A stretch of 64,000 bases of DNA from Chitinophaga flava (GTDB lineage Bacteria > Bacteroidota > Bacteroidia > Chitinophagales > Chitinophagaceae). The DNA lies in assembly GCF_003308995.1 (NCBI RefSeq), contig NZ_QFFJ01000001.1, positions 248,001 to 312,000 of the forward strand. The letters run 5' to 3'. The first letter of the stretch is position 1. Each line of letters begins with the position of its first letter. The notes under the pieces are model-generated. The model was not told the origin of the DNA. It saw only the letters and a program-made list of their open reading frames with translations, and did not search any database. The translations under genes and the position numbers were made by a program. Positions 15,809 through 26,042 of the stretch are shown here, one piece after another.

Positions 15809-18800
15809 TTGGAGGAAAGAGCAAAGCTTTTAAATTATCTACTACTTTCCCCTGAACAGCATTTCTGAATACAGTGGCATTTTCACTTCTGGAATAATTC
15901 GCAGCAGCAGATGAAACAGCAGCCATACCGGAAGCCCTATCAAATGCAGATTTAGCTGTCGATTTTCTAGCCCCGAGCTCTGCTGCTTTAGGATTGGAAA
16001 AATCAGTACCACCATTCGTTATCCTATTTAGCTTATTGGTGGCGGTTCTTAGTTTAGTAAAGGCTTTAGCTTCTGACTCCGCATAATGTTCTTCAATTTT
16101 GGTAAGTGTTTTGGTCACTCCCCCTCCAATAGCATCGAAGGTCTTACCTGCCACGTAATCCATACCTCCATCAAACGCTGCTTCTCCTAATGATTTAGAT
16201 CCGTTATAAACAGTTTTAATACCATCCTTCCTGGAATAATCGAGGGTAGCTTTGGCCACTATTCCAATTATCTCTGAAGCCACCACAACAGCTGTACCTA
16301 CGCCACTTCCCTTTATTGCACCTTTACCAGCTTCAACTGCCACATCAGCCCAGTCTACTTCATCTAAGGATTTGCCTGAGAGCATCTGACTACTAGCCTC
16401 AATGACACCTCCCGTTATTCCTCCAATAATTGCACCAACAATACAACTTGGACATTTTCCATCCGGATCATTCATCTTCACCGGATCATTTTTAGCAAAA
16501 TGATATGGCGAAAATCTCTCCTGTTCCCCTTTTTCAATTAATGGATCTACTTGTATAAACCTACCTATCTGCTGGTCATAAGTCCTTGCATTAAAATCAT
16601 ACAACTCAAGCCCGGAGCCATCACTAAATTCCTTGCTCTGCAGCTCATTACCGTTATATTTCAACCTATTCTCCATGTAGTTAGTCCCCTTCAGCGCATT
16701 GGAAGATATCCCTGCCATCGTCAACCCAAACGGATAATAATGTGTCTCTTCCAACACCGGACCGGATGCCTGCGTAACCACGACATTATCAAAGAACACA
16801 TCCTGCTGTGATTCATTACTGGTATATACATACAGGAAGCCATTTTTCGTTATTGGCATTTTGTCTGTACTGAGGGTTTGCAATTGATCAGCTTCACCGT
16901 TCACCTGTTTAACACCACTGTTCTGTTCCACTAATTTAAACTGATCATCAAACAATACAAAATTGAGATACGCTTTAGGTTTGCCTTGCGGCTGATCCGG
17001 ATTCTTCTTTTTCAGCTGCTGGTAATTATTGTTATAGAAGTTTGTATTGAATGGCGTTCCGTTATTTCCTACTTCAAAACCATGCTGACCGCTACGTTCC
17101 ATTTGTCCCCCGAAAGCCTGTACCAATCCGACAACCATATCTTCCGTAGAGAGTGGTGCGTTTTGGGTAATGGGGACCTGAGATTTATAGAAGGCACGGG
17201 CATTTACCTGAATGGTATCTCCAACCATCACGCGCAACACCAGTGACGGGCCTATTTTATTTCCACCTGGAATGGCATTTAACTTCGCAACAGCGGCATT
17301 TTTGCTATCCACCTCATCAATAGGATAGCCTGCAGGTTTGGGTACCCGGGTTTCATTTATATTGCTGAACAATGAAGTCTCAACAGCGGCACGGCTATTC
17401 TCCATGGTGGCGGCATACATGGTAAAATCGGTCTGCTCAGTGAGAACCATGCGTATATTACCCAGATGGTCTTTAACGAAATAATCATATTTGTAATCAA
17501 GTGGCACTCCCTGTTTGATGATTGTACGGATACGTCCCTCTTCGTGACTGATAATACGCAGCGTATCATTTATATATTGAAATCCACCAGTATAATCAGT
17601 AACCGTAATTTTCCCTGGTCCGGTTTGATCAACCACTTTCTTTCTTAGTTTCTTCCCAGCAGCATCATAGGTGTAGGTGATGTATCCCTTTCCTGTAACG
17701 ACGATACTGTCGGGGAGGTTCAGGTGATTATAGTGAATGTCCAGCTGTTTATTTTGATCAAGGATCTGATTACCGTTAACGTCATATTGATAATCCGACG
17801 ATTCATCATTTTGTTTCTCCCGAAAATCACCCAGTTGAGTAAAGGCATTATTTTGTTTATCAGTAACAAAAGATAACTTGTTGCTATTAGAAAGATAGCC
17901 ATATTTCAAACTATCAATAAGCTTGATAGTACCGCCCTCCATTCCTTTCTGGCTCATAGACAGGATATTTCCGTTGGCGTCATAAGTCAGATTGCTCACA
18001 GAGAAATCCATTTTTGATTTTGTCCAGGAAGCACTTCCTTCCAGTTGATTAAAATCCGCTGCGGTGACACGATTTGACCGGTCATACAGATAACCATATG
18101 CCCGTGCAATTCCATCTGACCGGCTTTTCCATTTTGCTCCTGCAATATTGCCATTATATTGCTTGCCGGTAAATCCATAATCATAGCTGAGCTCCTGACC
18201 AAACCAGTTACTGTTAACCTGGCCGGCAACGAACTTTCTGTTGATACCCCTCAGCCAGCCACGGATATTGTATTCATATTCCAGTGTTTCCAATTGACCG
18301 GAAGTACCAGTTATACCCAGCCGCTTTGTTTTCAGCTGCCCCAGTTCATCATACGTATTTGCAGCAATCGTACGTTGTAGCGCAGGATTATCATTAATAC
18401 GCTTGGTTACTTCATCCAGTCGCCCAGCATGATCATAATGCATCATGGTCAATACTTTGGTTTCAGGAGTTATGCTACTCTGTTTATTCCGATGATGAAG
18501 ATGAGTACTTAGTACCTTTCCGCTGAAGTCGTACATGGTGGTGGCTACATCCTGCCCTCCGCTCACATTGTCAGTGATAGTCTGTACCAGCCGGTTGTCA
18601 TCATCGTAATAATTGGTGGTAGTAAGCCAGGTATCTGTACCTAAAACACGTATGCGCGTTCCTGTTATCATTCCCTCAACAAGGGAAGTGGTTTTAATGG
18701 GTTGAGCATAAAGATTGTTCCCTACCTGCGGTTTACTGAAATCCTCTGTCACTACTGCTTTCAAACCATCATAGGAATAATGGTCATAGTAGGTAAAAGT

Positions 18801-20207
18801 AAGTGGTGTTAAAGATGCTGATGGTATGTTTGGCAATGGATTGGTAACTGGCAGATAAATACTTCCATTTGTCAAGGATGGATTGATACGGAAATCAAGG
18901 TCGTCTCCATTACCAGAGTCAAATTCGGGTTCGAGGGTGATGCTCTCTCTGGCTTCATAGAGTTTCCGGTCATTTACCTTTACCGTAAGGTGAGCTATAC
19001 CGGGGAAATCATATTGTATACTGCCTATACCAGTGGCGGCATTCATCATCTGCTGTAGCACAGGCCGCGTATAAGTATTTGTATCAGCTGTATACAAAGC
19101 TGTTTCCACCGCACGATTCAGCCCATCGTAAAAAGACAACAGCCATTGACTTTTGTTTTTCATATTTCCGTCACGTGTGAGTACCAATCGATCACGGATA
19201 TCGTATACCATTTCTACAGGAGCAGCGCCGGGTACTTTTTTCACAATCATCCGGTTGCGCTCATCATACTGATACTGAAAACAAAGCTCAGCTGCTACGG
19301 GTGCGAGGTTCCAGTTTCCATTAATTGCCTGTGCAGCCAGCGGAGGTATCACAAACCTCAGATTACCTGAGTCATCATAAACATAATAAGTGCTGAGCCA
19401 ATCATTGTCTAACTGAACTTCCTTCAGTATCAGACGCTTGTCTTTATCCGTAAAAGTGATAACTGTCTGCCCTTGTTCATCGTAAGCAATATTTTTATAC
19501 AGCTGTCCGGCTTCGTATATACCCGGACTAACCGGTATAACCGGACCATCCACTATCTTCCAGATACGGATGGCATCTTCCGTGGTATTGGCATCATAGT
19601 CCTGTGTAGTTGGGTGGCTACCTCCTCTTTTGCCCCAGCTATTACCCGGACTATAGGTCTTAAATACACGGTTCAGGGGTGATGCTTCAAAATCAATTTC
19701 ACTGTAATAAATAGTTTCACCTGCTGCTCCCGGGTTCAGTGTTTCATTCTGATAAAAGGCCTGTTGTTCGCTGAATGGGTCCAGTTTGAATTTACCATCA
19801 CTAGTATTACCCTTTTGTGGTACAAAAGGCAGATATTTAATCCTTTCACGTCCGATGTTATCATATACAAACATCGATACGATATCTTTTCCGCTGGCGC
19901 TCATCTGCTTGTTGACCGTTTGCAACGGACGGCCGACAGCATCAAAATATTGGGTGGTTAATTTCACTTCTCCTGCCGTACGCCCTGCATTTGTTACATC
20001 TGCAACACTTATCAGAGGCATGGAAGGTTCCCAGCTACAGATATAGTTCCGGAGGGTGCTGTCATAAGTACGTTCCGGTGACTGCGGGGTAACAACCGGC
20101 TGTCTGTCAGTTGTTACAGGCACATTTTGACTGAACGCAACCTCACAGATACAAAATATAGGGATAACAAGTTTTATTATCAGCTTAACTGACTTTCTGA
20201 ATTTCAT
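15801..20207 (-). CDS. RHS-repeat protein with DUF6443 N-domain and RHS core
   Basis: A 1468-residue exported protein (signal peptide to about residue 27). Residues 40-200 form a DUF6443-type start (YDSTLRNYICSWEPSMP, LTTQYFDAVGRPLQTV). Many YD/RHS repeats follow, such as YDERNRMIVKKVPG and YDHAGRLDEV. The RHS-associated core is at about 1160-1255 (YYPFGLTMAGIS, YNGNELQSKE, DFNARTYDQQIGRFIQVDPL, NDPVKMNDPDGK). The last 210 residues form a Gly-rich segment and Ala-rich helices with no catalytic motif I can name; this is where a variable toxin tip would be. Such proteins form a hollow shell around the C-terminal tip. It follows a second RHS-like gene by 54 bases. Confidence 0.92.
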   Translation of the reverse strand: MKFRKSVKLIIKLVIPIFCICEVAFSQNVPVTTDRQPVVTPQSPERTYDSTLRNYICSWEPSMPLISVADVTNAGRTAGEVKLTTQYFDAVGRPLQTVNKQMSASGKDIVSMFVYDNIGRERIKYLPFVPQKGNTSDGKFKLDPFSEQQAFYQNETLNPGAAGETIYYSEIDFEASPLNRVFKTYSPGNSWGKRGGSHPTTQDYDANTTEDAIRIWKIVDGPVIPVSPGIYEAGQLYKNIAYDEQGQTVITFTDKDKRLILKEVQLDNDWLSTYYVYDDSGNLRFVIPPLAAQAINGNWNLAPVAAELCFQYQYDERNRMIVKKVPGAAPVEMVYDIRDRLVLTRDGNMKNKSQWLLSFYDGLNRAVETALYTADTNTYTRPVLQQMMNAATGIGSIQYDFPGIAHLTVKVNDRKLYEARESITLEPEFDSGNGDDLDFRINPSLTNGSIYLPVTNPLPNIPSASLTPLTFTYYDHYSYDGLKAVVTEDFSKPQVGNNLYAQPIKTTSLVEGMITGTRIRVLGTDTWLTTTNYYDDDNRLVQTITDNVSGGQDVATTMYDFSGKVLSTHLHHRNKQSSITPETKVLTMMHYDHAGRLDEVTKRINDNPALQRTIAANTYDELGQLKTKRLGITGTSGQLETLEYEYNIRGWLRGINRKFVAGQVNSNWFGQELSYDYGFTGKQYNGNIAGAKWKSRSDGIARAYGYLYDRSNRVTAADFNQLEGSASWTKSKMDFSVSNLTYDANGNILSMSQKGMEGGTIKLIDSLKYGYLSNSNKLSFVTDKQNNAFTQLGDFREKQNDESSDYQYDVNGNQILDQNKQLDIHYNHLNLPDSIVVTGKGYITYTYDAAGKKLRKKVVDQTGPGKITVTDYTGGFQYINDTLRIISHEEGRIRTIIKQGVPLDYKYDYFVKDHLGNIRMVLTEQTDFTMYAATMENSRAAVETSLFSNINETRVPKPAGYPIDEVDSKNAAVAKLNAIPGGNKIGPSLVLRVMVGDTIQVNARAFYKSQVPITQNAPLSTEDMVVGLVQAFGGQMERSGQHGFEVGNNGTPFNTNFYNNNYQQLKKKNPDQPQGKPKAYLNFVLFDDQFKLVEQNSGVKQVNGEADQLQTLSTDKMPITKNGFLYVYTSNESQQDVFFDNVVVTQASGPVLEETHYYPFGLTMAGISSNALKGTNYMENRLKYNGNELQSKEFSDGSGLELYDFNARTYDQQIGRFIQVDPLIEKGEQERFSPYHFAKNDPVKMNDPDGKCPSCIVGAIIGGITGGVIEASSQMLSGKSLDEVDWADVAVEAGKGAIKGSGVGTAVVVASEIIGIVAKATLDYSRKDGIKTVYNGSKSLGEAAFDGGMDYVAGKTFDAIGGGVTKTLTKIEEHYAESEAKAFTKLRTATNKLNRITNGGTDFSNPKAAELGARKSTAKSAFDRASGMAAVSSAAANYSRSENATVFRNAVQGKVVDNLKALLFPPND

Positions 20208-20261
20208 ATTGTATAGTATGCTACAAATGTTAGTCGAATAAGGGTTTGCTATTATACCGGG

Positions 20262-23200
20262 TTACTTCGCCAGACAATCGGTGGACTGCCCATAGTAATT
20301 ATAGCAAAGCATTTTCAGTATTCTGTTGTCTGCATCGCGTACAATCTGCAATCTACCCAGTTTATCATAGGAATATTTTCTGAGAATATTAACAGGAGAG
20401 TTCTCGGACGTTATGCCTACCAGTGGAAGATAACTGTAAGTGCTCAGTGCGGCCCCTTTAGGGTATATGGTAATATCATCAATAGGTTCTGTAGTACGCA
20501 GTGTCGGACTATCGCTTGTTAAAGTCTGAACAACTTTTTGCCAGCTGCCGCCACTATATTTCCAATAAGACAGCAGGTACTCCTTACTATCAGGTCTTAT
20601 AAAATTAACGGATAAAGTGCCCCTGAAAGACTTACTCCCCTGATGCGATACATCTGTGGCTACTCCCGGTAATACACTGTTTTCAAATCCTTCATAGTAT
20701 ATTTCACTGGCTTCTGCATTATCTGCCTTCATTACCGGGTAAGCATCGCCATAGCCCCATACGAAAGAAGAGGTAAAGTTACTGCCTGCACTCATGGCCC
20801 TGATATTACCCAAAGGATCATATGACTTATATATAACAGCAGGATACATTGGCTTACCCAGATTGGAAGTGAAAACAGTATCCGGCTTTATAATAAGGCC
20901 ATTATTATACCAGTCCTTATAGCTGACAGTTGTTTTGCTCCTTTGTATTCCGTTGACTACATTTTCTTCTTCTACCACAGGCAAGATGATATTCCGATCG
21001 ATCATTTTCTGATAGATCCCCTTAGGATCCTGACCAGTCCACACCTTATTGATGGGGTATTTCAGATCGGTAAAAGCAGTTTCATTTCTGCTATTGGCCC
21101 ATTCTTCCCTTGAAATCATCTGATTGGAAGTATTATAGGAATATTTTGTAGTAGTGGTTACGCCATCTTTCATCAGTGTTTTGCTAGCCAGGGTTACCCA
21201 TGGAGAAATAACATCGTAATAGCTATATCCAAATTCATAAACCCTGTTGTCTTTCCGTTCTGCGTCAGTATATGTCCTGGCACAGCAGGTTTTCAGAGAG
21301 TCGCCCAAGCGCACTACCTTGAGATATCTTGAAGTGACCAGATTATCATCATTCGTGTTGTCATTGAGATTGTATTTATTCACCTCCTGCTCTATCAACT
21401 TTTCCTTACCTGCTGGTGTGATGGCAAAAATATCTTTCTGTAGAAGCAGGCCTCTTGCATAACTACGATCTATCAGCGGAAACTGAAGCCCCCATCCACC
21501 TGCCTCAAAACTATTATAACTACCATCCATATTGGGATAGTTGTATCCATTCTCTGCCTTACTGAAATAATAATCTGTTTTTCCGGTATTGTTACCATAG
21601 TCCACTACTTTTTCCGTCACTTTTTCATAACCTACATACCCACCACCAGTCATGCCCAATACTGTTACTGGCATAGAACTGAACGTACCTACCCTTACCT
21701 GGGAAAAACTACATGCCTGCTGTCCATTTCCATCAAACACAGGCCCACAGGCCAATGCACGTCTACTGATTGAATAATTATTGGGAGTACTGATCAACAC
21801 CCCGGATGACACTTCCTGCATTTTATTATCTACCAGGGCGGATTTCGTATAGGTGTACTGCTTCCTGGTAGCTACTTTATAATCCTGACCGAATGTGGTC
21901 ATTTCCCTTATTCTGATACCACCAGCGGTATTGTATTGTGCCTGAGATTCAGTGGTTGGCGGATAGTATTTCATATATTCATAAGTAGCTGAGATCTGCG
22001 GCATCCTCGGAAATATGGGACACCCACCACCAAATCTTTTGAGACAGACAATCTCAAGTACAAATTTTATTTTTCCATCCGGAAAACTCAGAAAATTCCC
22101 TTCCGAATTATAACTAAGATTCTCCGTGCCATCGCTGTTATATGTTGGGTTACTGATCAATTTATGATCATGGGCATTCCATTCATAGAAAACACTTTCT
22201 GTTCCGTCATTTTTTATTGAATAGATAATAAATCTGGGAAGCCAGGCATCTTCTGGCTCCACCCCCCTCATGTAGTTGGTTACACTTATGGTAAGTCTGC
22301 ATTTTCCTTCCACCCGATCCCTGGAGTTAATAGTATGCTCAACATGACGAGTATCTGAGGCTATAAATGAGACTCCGCTGGAAAAAGCTCCTGGAGCAGT
22401 GTAACCGGGTATCTGTTTAGGCGGCTCCGCTGTACGGTCATAACGGTTTACCTCATAATCAAAGGTAGTATACCCACCAGTCGGATACTTTATACTCGTC
22501 AAGCTCCCGGCAACTGCACCGCTGGAAGCTATTCTATCAGCTTTTGCCAACGGAAATGAATTTCTATATTTACTCATCGCCGGATGATTCTCGATCAGAT
22601 TGGTATTACTGGCTCCATTATAGTAGCCCCATTTATCCTGTGCGTCAGAGAACCGGTCAGGCATTAAAAATCTGTTATACTCAAATGAATAATAATCCTG
22701 GACGACTTCCGGTGATGGATGCTGCACAATACTCAACAGGTAAGGTCTATTAAGATTATTGTCATATTTAAACTCATACTTTTTTATAATGTCCTGCTGA
22801 TTATTTCGTACAACAATACTATCCAGTAATACGCCTGAAATATCCTTTCTTCTTGTATCCGCGTGAAAATCGATTTTTCCGTCTTTCCAGGTGATTGTTC
22901 TGAGTTTTGTTTTACCACTGATCGCATTTGTGGCAGCCCCCGGGGAGGTAGTACCAAAATATCCGAATCCGGCATTTTCCAGCATCGTTGTTGTGAGATA
23001 ATCATTAGGAACATATTCCGGCAGCACCAGTGCCTGCGTTCCTTTTACACTGTAATACTCACTTTTGTTTTCATAGGTAAAGACAATGCTGTCCTGTTTG
23101 TTGGGGGATATGATCTTATTCAGATACCATCCATTTACTGCTGTCCTGCGTACCATTTTATCATCATCCTGATAGGTATTTTGCTCCCAGGCACCATTCA

Positions 23201-23873
23201 GTCCCAGAAAATAGGTAACACCATTATCATCTACAATCTCCCAATAACGCTCATTGACATTTCCCCAATAATAACGGGGATAATGAATCACTTTCAGATT
23301 GCTGACTGGCATGGATTTCATAGATCCATCCTTATCTACAAAGAACTTACCCGACTTCCCGGCGAAGTTAAAGAAGTACCAATCCGGCTCAGTGTCATAA
23401 GGGGCTGTACCTGTCTGACTGGCATTGCTCAAAATCTGATAGTCTTTCGGCTGTCTGGCATCAAATACTTTCGGCAGATTATCCAATTCCGTTCTTGTAC
23501 TCATATATCCATTCATGTCATCATCAGGGATACCTTGTACAGTACGGGTGATCATTCCGCCGGCTTCCAATGCCCAGCCTGTTCCCACCCAGGAGGCCAC
23601 ATCTTCGACTTTAACTCCGGAAGCATGATACGACAACCGAACAGGCAGTGACAGATCACGTTGTGAAATAGTGTAAAACGGAACATCCACATTAGTGGTA
23701 CCGGTATGCAAGCTCACCGGCCAATCTCCATAACGTCCAAGTGCTGAGGCTTCCGGTGAGGAAGGGATCACATTAACAGGTTCCTTCAATGAAGGTCGTT
23801 GTCCCTGGGCCCAAACAGATAAGTTTCCAAACAATATACAGCAATGCAGCAGTACTCCAAATATTCTTTTCAT
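20262..23873 (-). CDS. Large exported RHS-like protein without RHS core
   Basis: A 1203-residue protein starting at ATG 23873 (MKRIFGVLLHCCILFG..., signal peptide ending near VWAQ); an upstream extension to 23990 is open but unlikely. Residues 25-150 carry a pattern common to RHS/SpvB-type shells: GRYGDWPVSLHTGTTNVDVPF and VEDVASWVGTGWALEAGGMI. The middle is long beta-strand material with KYEFKYDNNLNRPYLLSI and similar repeats. It ends in YD-type repeats (KYSYDKLGRLQIVRDADN) and has no core or tip domain. It precedes the RHS core protein in the same orientation, so the pair could act as a two-part shell. Function remains unproven. Confidence 0.8.
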   Translation of the reverse strand: MKRIFGVLLHCCILFGNLSVWAQGQRPSLKEPVNVIPSSPEASALGRYGDWPVSLHTGTTNVDVPFYTISQRDLSLPVRLSYHASGVKVEDVASWVGTGWALEAGGMITRTVQGIPDDDMNGYMSTRTELDNLPKVFDARQPKDYQILSNASQTGTAPYDTEPDWYFFNFAGKSGKFFVDKDGSMKSMPVSNLKVIHYPRYYWGNVNERYWEIVDDNGVTYFLGLNGAWEQNTYQDDDKMVRRTAVNGWYLNKIISPNKQDSIVFTYENKSEYYSVKGTQALVLPEYVPNDYLTTTMLENAGFGYFGTTSPGAATNAISGKTKLRTITWKDGKIDFHADTRRKDISGVLLDSIVVRNNQQDIIKKYEFKYDNNLNRPYLLSIVQHPSPEVVQDYYSFEYNRFLMPDRFSDAQDKWGYYNGASNTNLIENHPAMSKYRNSFPLAKADRIASSGAVAGSLTSIKYPTGGYTTFDYEVNRYDRTAEPPKQIPGYTAPGAFSSGVSFIASDTRHVEHTINSRDRVEGKCRLTISVTNYMRGVEPEDAWLPRFIIYSIKNDGTESVFYEWNAHDHKLISNPTYNSDGTENLSYNSEGNFLSFPDGKIKFVLEIVCLKRFGGGCPIFPRMPQISATYEYMKYYPPTTESQAQYNTAGGIRIREMTTFGQDYKVATRKQYTYTKSALVDNKMQEVSSGVLISTPNNYSISRRALACGPVFDGNGQQACSFSQVRVGTFSSMPVTVLGMTGGGYVGYEKVTEKVVDYGNNTGKTDYYFSKAENGYNYPNMDGSYNSFEAGGWGLQFPLIDRSYARGLLLQKDIFAITPAGKEKLIEQEVNKYNLNDNTNDDNLVTSRYLKVVRLGDSLKTCCARTYTDAERKDNRVYEFGYSYYDVISPWVTLASKTLMKDGVTTTTKYSYNTSNQMISREEWANSRNETAFTDLKYPINKVWTGQDPKGIYQKMIDRNIILPVVEEENVVNGIQRSKTTVSYKDWYNNGLIIKPDTVFTSNLGKPMYPAVIYKSYDPLGNIRAMSAGSNFTSSFVWGYGDAYPVMKADNAEASEIYYEGFENSVLPGVATDVSHQGSKSFRGTLSVNFIRPDSKEYLLSYWKYSGGSWQKVVQTLTSDSPTLRTTEPIDDITIYPKGAALSTYSYLPLVGITSENSPVNILRKYSYDKLGRLQIVRDADNRILKMLCYNYYGQSTDCLAK

Positions 23874-24132
23874 AGCAAGAGAAGGCCGGTCTGCATATAG
23901 GTTTGCAGCGGCTGACACAGCATGGTTCTTTAAAAAAGTAACTTTTATTTTTTCACAAAAAATAGCTTGTACTATCTTTTGGCAGCGCAAAATACTTCCT
24001 TTTTTTCACCCTACCAAAACACTGTGGATCATTAAGTTACACTTCCATTATATAGCTTAGTGTAGTCAGTAACGTTATCCCTTAATAAATCATCATCCAG
24101 CTATTCGTCACAAAAACATAGGTTTATTAAAG
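23874..24132. other. Upstream region of the RHS operon
   Basis: This AT-rich stretch, together with the terminator that follows, separates the RHS operon from the DinB operon. It must hold the minus-strand promoter of the RHS pair. I see no clean TAnnTTTG box with a -33 element, and no other gene. Confidence 0.45.
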
Positions 24133-24176
24133 AACAAAAGGATTTAATGTTATTCATAACATTAAATCCTTTTGTT
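24133..24176 (-). terminator. Terminator of the DUF2461/thioesterase/DinB operon
   Basis: A perfect 21-bp inverted repeat (24133-24153 and 24156-24176) separated by two bases. It starts 25 bases after the DinB stop codon. A/T-rich outer pairs (AACAAAAGG / CCTTTTGTT) provide the T-rich tail. Confidence 0.78.
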
Positions 24177-24200
24177 ATAGCAGGTTTGTTTCTCCTGGCT

Positions 24201-24698
24201 TTACTTACTATACGCGGCCACTTCTTCTGCCGACAGCCCGAACATAGGTGGGGTTTTCACATCAATCATATTGAGGTAAATGTATAACTGCGCCCGGTGA
24301 TGGATTTCATGTTCCACCATGGCACGCATCCATTTCCAGACAGGCATGGTAGCGTTGCCGGGAGTGGTACATTTACGTTGCAGGTCTTCATCGCTGAGTG
24401 CGCGGAAGATGGTCATCGACTCTTCATGCAGACGGTCGAAGTATTCCATGACAGGGCCGTAGCCGTCTGCCAGGTCTTTACCGCAGCCGCGGTAGATGCT
24501 AAGCCGGCCGGCTATTGTTTCGGCAAACATATATCTTTCAATAGCGGCGATATGCCGTATTTCATCACCGATGGTGAACTTGCTGGGCTTATAGGCCCAG
24601 TCCAGCGAATCGGGTGGTACAACGGCCAGTAATCTTTTGGTACGCTCCCTGATTTTGTCGTAATAGGGCAGAAATGTACTGATGGTGGTTATTTCCAT
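24201..24698 (-). CDS. DinB-family protein
   Basis: A 165-residue cytoplasmic four-helix-bundle protein of the DinB/YfiT superfamily. The metal-binding histidines are visible: His49 in EIRHIAA, and His130 and His134 in EHEIHHRAQLYIYL. The family includes bacillithiol transferases and maleylpyruvate-isomerase-like thiol-dependent enzymes, and many members are uncharacterised. It is the third gene in an operon after a DUF2461 gene and a hotdog thioesterase, 18 bases after the latter. Confidence 0.87.
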   Translation of the reverse strand: MEITTISTFLPYYDKIRERTKRLLAVVPPDSLDWAYKPSKFTIGDEIRHIAAIERYMFAETIAGRLSIYRGCGKDLADGYGPVMEYFDRLHEESMTIFRALSDEDLQRKCTTPGNATMPVWKWMRAMVEHEIHHRAQLYIYLNMIDVKTPPMFGLSAEEVAAYSK

Positions 24699-24716
24699 GG
24701 TTAACGTGTAATTTGG

Positions 24717-25157
24717 TTAACGTTTATTAATTCTCATCATGGTCACCAGTGCGGTAGCCACGTGGGTTTCGCGGTCTCCGGTGCGGGTGTATACGTCTGT
24801 TTGAACAATGGTCAGGGTGGCACCAGCCTTTACTACTTTGCCCTGACCTACCAGCAGGTCACCCTGGGCCTGATTAAGAAAATTGATTTTGAATTCAACG
24901 GTTACGAAATAAGGGTCTTCTACCGGTACGGTGGCGGCACTGTAACCGGCCACCACGTCGGTCACGCCGGCGATGGCACTGCCATGAAAAATACCAGAAG
25001 GCCGCAGGAGGATATCACTGGGCGGCATGCTGATTTCAAAAAATCCTTTGCCAATACCGGTGATGGAGGCACCATACAGGGCCATCATCTTTTGCCGGCC
25101 AAAGCTGTCTCTTACCCTTTGTTCTATTTCCGGTTTCAGTGGTTCTATCGTATGCAT
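24717..25157 (-). CDS. PaaI-type hotdog thioesterase
   Basis: A 146-residue cytoplasmic protein starting at ATG 25157 (MHTIEPLKPEIE), 10 bases after the stop of the DUF2461 gene; a 15-codon upstream extension would overlap that gene and is rejected. The hotdog motif GIFHGSAIAGVTDVVAGYSA has the conserved His58-Gly59 and acidic residue Asp67. Likely hydrolyses an acyl- or aryl-CoA thioester. The CoA substrate cannot be predicted. Confidence 0.85.
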   Translation of the reverse strand: MHTIEPLKPEIEQRVRDSFGRQKMMALYGASITGIGKGFFEISMPPSDILLRPSGIFHGSAIAGVTDVVAGYSAATVPVEDPYFVTVEFKINFLNQAQGDLLVGQGKVVKAGATLTIVQTDVYTRTGDRETHVATALVTMMRINKR

Positions 25158-25167
25158 AGGAGTTAAA

Positions 25168-25863
25168 TTACAGACCGTTGGAATCAGTAGACAATACTTC
25201 ACTCATGTAATCAAAGAAAGGGCGCATAGCTGCGAAGGTTTTACCAGCCTCTTTCCTGAATTGTTCGCTCAGCACTTCTTCATCGGAAAAGCGTCTGATC
25301 AGCAGGAACTGCTTATAGCGCAGGAGATCAGCCCCTTCATGCTGTGCATCATAACCACGGGGTACTTTCTTCAGTTGTTCCCCTTGTAAAGAGCCGAAGA
25401 TGTTTACAAACGATTTACTGTTGATGATCTTCCGCAATGGGGCCGGGTCAAAGGCAATGTCTTCGCGGATCTTTTTGAGATCATCGGCTACAGGTCCCCA
25501 GAAGCCACCTCCGATAAAGGTGTTGCCGGGCTCTATCTGGAAGTAGTATCCTCCCCTGCGGTACTGGGTGGCTCTCTTAAAGCCGCCGCTCCAGTGGGTT
25601 TTATAAGGTGTTTTATCTGAAGAAAACCGGGTATCGCGGTATATTCTGAAGAGGCTATTTTTTCCGGAAGGCGTTTCAATCACATCATGGGAAGAAAGGT
25701 CTGCCAGCAAAGCATCCGCGAACGCCTCCACTTGTTTCAGCTCATGAAGGTAGGTGTCTTTATTAGCGTTGAACCATTCTCTGTTATTGTGCTTTTTTAA
25801 GGCATTCAGGAAGTCAAAACCTGACTGATGGATAAGAGCCCCTCCCCTGGTGTTTTTTGCCAT
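25168..25863 (-). CDS. DUF2461 (TIGR02453-type) protein
   Basis: A 231-residue cytoplasmic protein. Family hallmarks are FLNALKKHNNREWFNANKDTY near the start, the central FRIYRDTRFSSDKTPYKTHW, and GGYYFQIEPGNTFIGGGFW. Members are about 220-230 residues, so it is full length. Function is unknown for the whole family. It is the first gene of a three-gene operon with a thioesterase and a DinB protein. Confidence 0.92.
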   Translation of the reverse strand: MAKNTRGGALIHQSGFDFLNALKKHNNREWFNANKDTYLHELKQVEAFADALLADLSSHDVIETPSGKNSLFRIYRDTRFSSDKTPYKTHWSGGFKRATQYRRGGYYFQIEPGNTFIGGGFWGPVADDLKKIREDIAFDPAPLRKIINSKSFVNIFGSLQGEQLKKVPRGYDAQHEGADLLRYKQFLLIRRFSDEEVLSEQFRKEAGKTFAAMRPFFDYMSEVLSTDSNGL

Positions 25864-26042
25864 TGCGTTAATTTTTCAAGGATGAAATTGGTGCAGGCAA
25901 ATATACCGATTGTAAGGTTACAGTTTAACCAATCGTGAAGTCTCCATAAATTCTTGCACTATTCACAAAAAAAACCCAAATTTGACCTGCCAGGCCAATC
26001 ATTCTTCAAATACGTGCTGGATTTGCTTTATTGGCTGACTTT

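Noticed and set aside
22863..23651. 262-codon plus-strand frame opposite the RHS-like gene
   Set aside because: Composition follows the opposite strand's codons; no motif.
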